Assembly: GCA_022573935.1 (NCBI GenBank)
Contig: JACZTE010000076.1
Span: forward strand, 1 to 5,756
Reading direction: 5' to 3'
DNA: 5,756 bases
DNA from: Chloroflexota bacterium
GTDB lineage: Bacteria > Chloroflexota > Dehalococcoidia > DSTF01 > RBG-16-68-14
Shown here: piece by piece, positions 5,683 through 5,756 of the stretch
How the letters are laid out: every line of letters starts with the position of its first letter
Position numbering within the stretch: the stretch's first letter is position 1
Program-made: the position numbers and the translations under genes
Notes under the pieces: model-generated
The model's database searches: none
Told to the model about the DNA's origin: nothing
The model's input: only the letters and a program-made list of their open reading frames with translations

Positions 5683-5756
5683 GCGCTGTTGAAGTGCACG
5701 GCAAGCGACCGCAGGCCCCGCAGGACGATGTTCTCTTTGTGCTCCAGCGTATCGGT
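5670..5756 (-). CDS. C-terminal end of an unrecognised protein (partial)
   Basis: A minus-strand frame is open from the window edge to a TGA at 5670-5672 and gives 28 residues, beginning TDTLEHKENIVLRGLRSL and ending NSALRS. Third codon positions are strongly G or C, as in the neighbouring genes, and more so than in the overlapping plus-strand frame; this supports real coding. The likely amphipathic helical character (LRGLRSLAVHF) is visible, but I do not recognise the family. It does not look like the end of RimP, the usual gene before nusA. The last residues fall within the tandem repeat, so the original stop may have been displaced. The gap to nusA is about 180 bp with its own promoter. 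Confidence 0.5.
   Translation of the reverse strand, partial: TDTLEHKENIVLRGLRSLAVHFNSALRS

Noticed and set aside
5682..5756. Plus-strand frame at the right edge
   Set aside because: It is open and partly protein-like, but has weaker third-position GC than the minus-strand frame, no start with a ribosome binding site, and begins in repeat sequence.
1..5756. tRNA, rRNA, CRISPR array, transposase or toxin-antitoxin genes
   Set aside because: None were seen; repeats are short and local, and all long minus-strand genes belong to the translation-factor cluster.

Overview
The window carries the conserved bacterial transcription/translation-factor cluster nusA - rnpM (ylxR) - infB - rbfA - truB. 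All five genes are on the minus strand, so reading from right to left follows the direction of transcription. The DNA is GC-rich (about 60 % by eye), starts are often GTG, and the protein sequences look like those of GC-rich, possibly thermophilic bacteria. The cluster, a 48-residue CxxC/CxxC zinc-ribbon protein of the DUF5679 type downstream, and degenerate intergenic repeats fit a Chloroflexota bacterium, perhaps of the Thermomicrobia. That placement is an inference from style and was not tested by any search.

Right edge (about 5490-5756): the last 28 codons of an unrecognised minus-strand gene end at 5670 inside a 13-bp tandem repeat. Next comes a good sigma70-type promoter with an extended -10 (5587-5615). 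It is followed by a short leader with a textbook intrinsic terminator (5537-5560) just before nusA, and a competing hairpin overlaps the terminator stem. The arrangement looks like a transcription attenuator for the whole operon, and the first gene encodes NusA, which itself modulates termination. rimP, the usual gene before nusA, is not seen.

Centre (1519-5489): nusA, rnpM, infB, rbfA and truB are packed with gaps of 7 to 31 nt, which implies co-transcription and translational coupling. NusA acts on RNA polymerase pausing and termination. RnpM is a small RNase P-associated protein. IF-2 delivers initiator tRNA, RbfA matures the 30S subunit, and TruB makes pseudouridine 55 in tRNA. The rbfA Shine-Dalgarno sequence sits in a small hairpin directly after infB.

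Left part (1-612): after truB there is a separate strong minus-strand promoter (553-580), a leader of about 140 nt with at least two clean hairpins, and a very small zinc-ribbon gene (260-406). A perfect 30-bp palindrome (206-235) follows 24 nt after its stop codon. Positions 1-205 hold no gene that can be supported, only repeat-like and inverted-repeat sequence.

The core genes are ordinary. The most interesting material is regulatory: the nusA leader, the sequestered rbfA ribosome binding site, and the structured leader of the DUF5679 gene.
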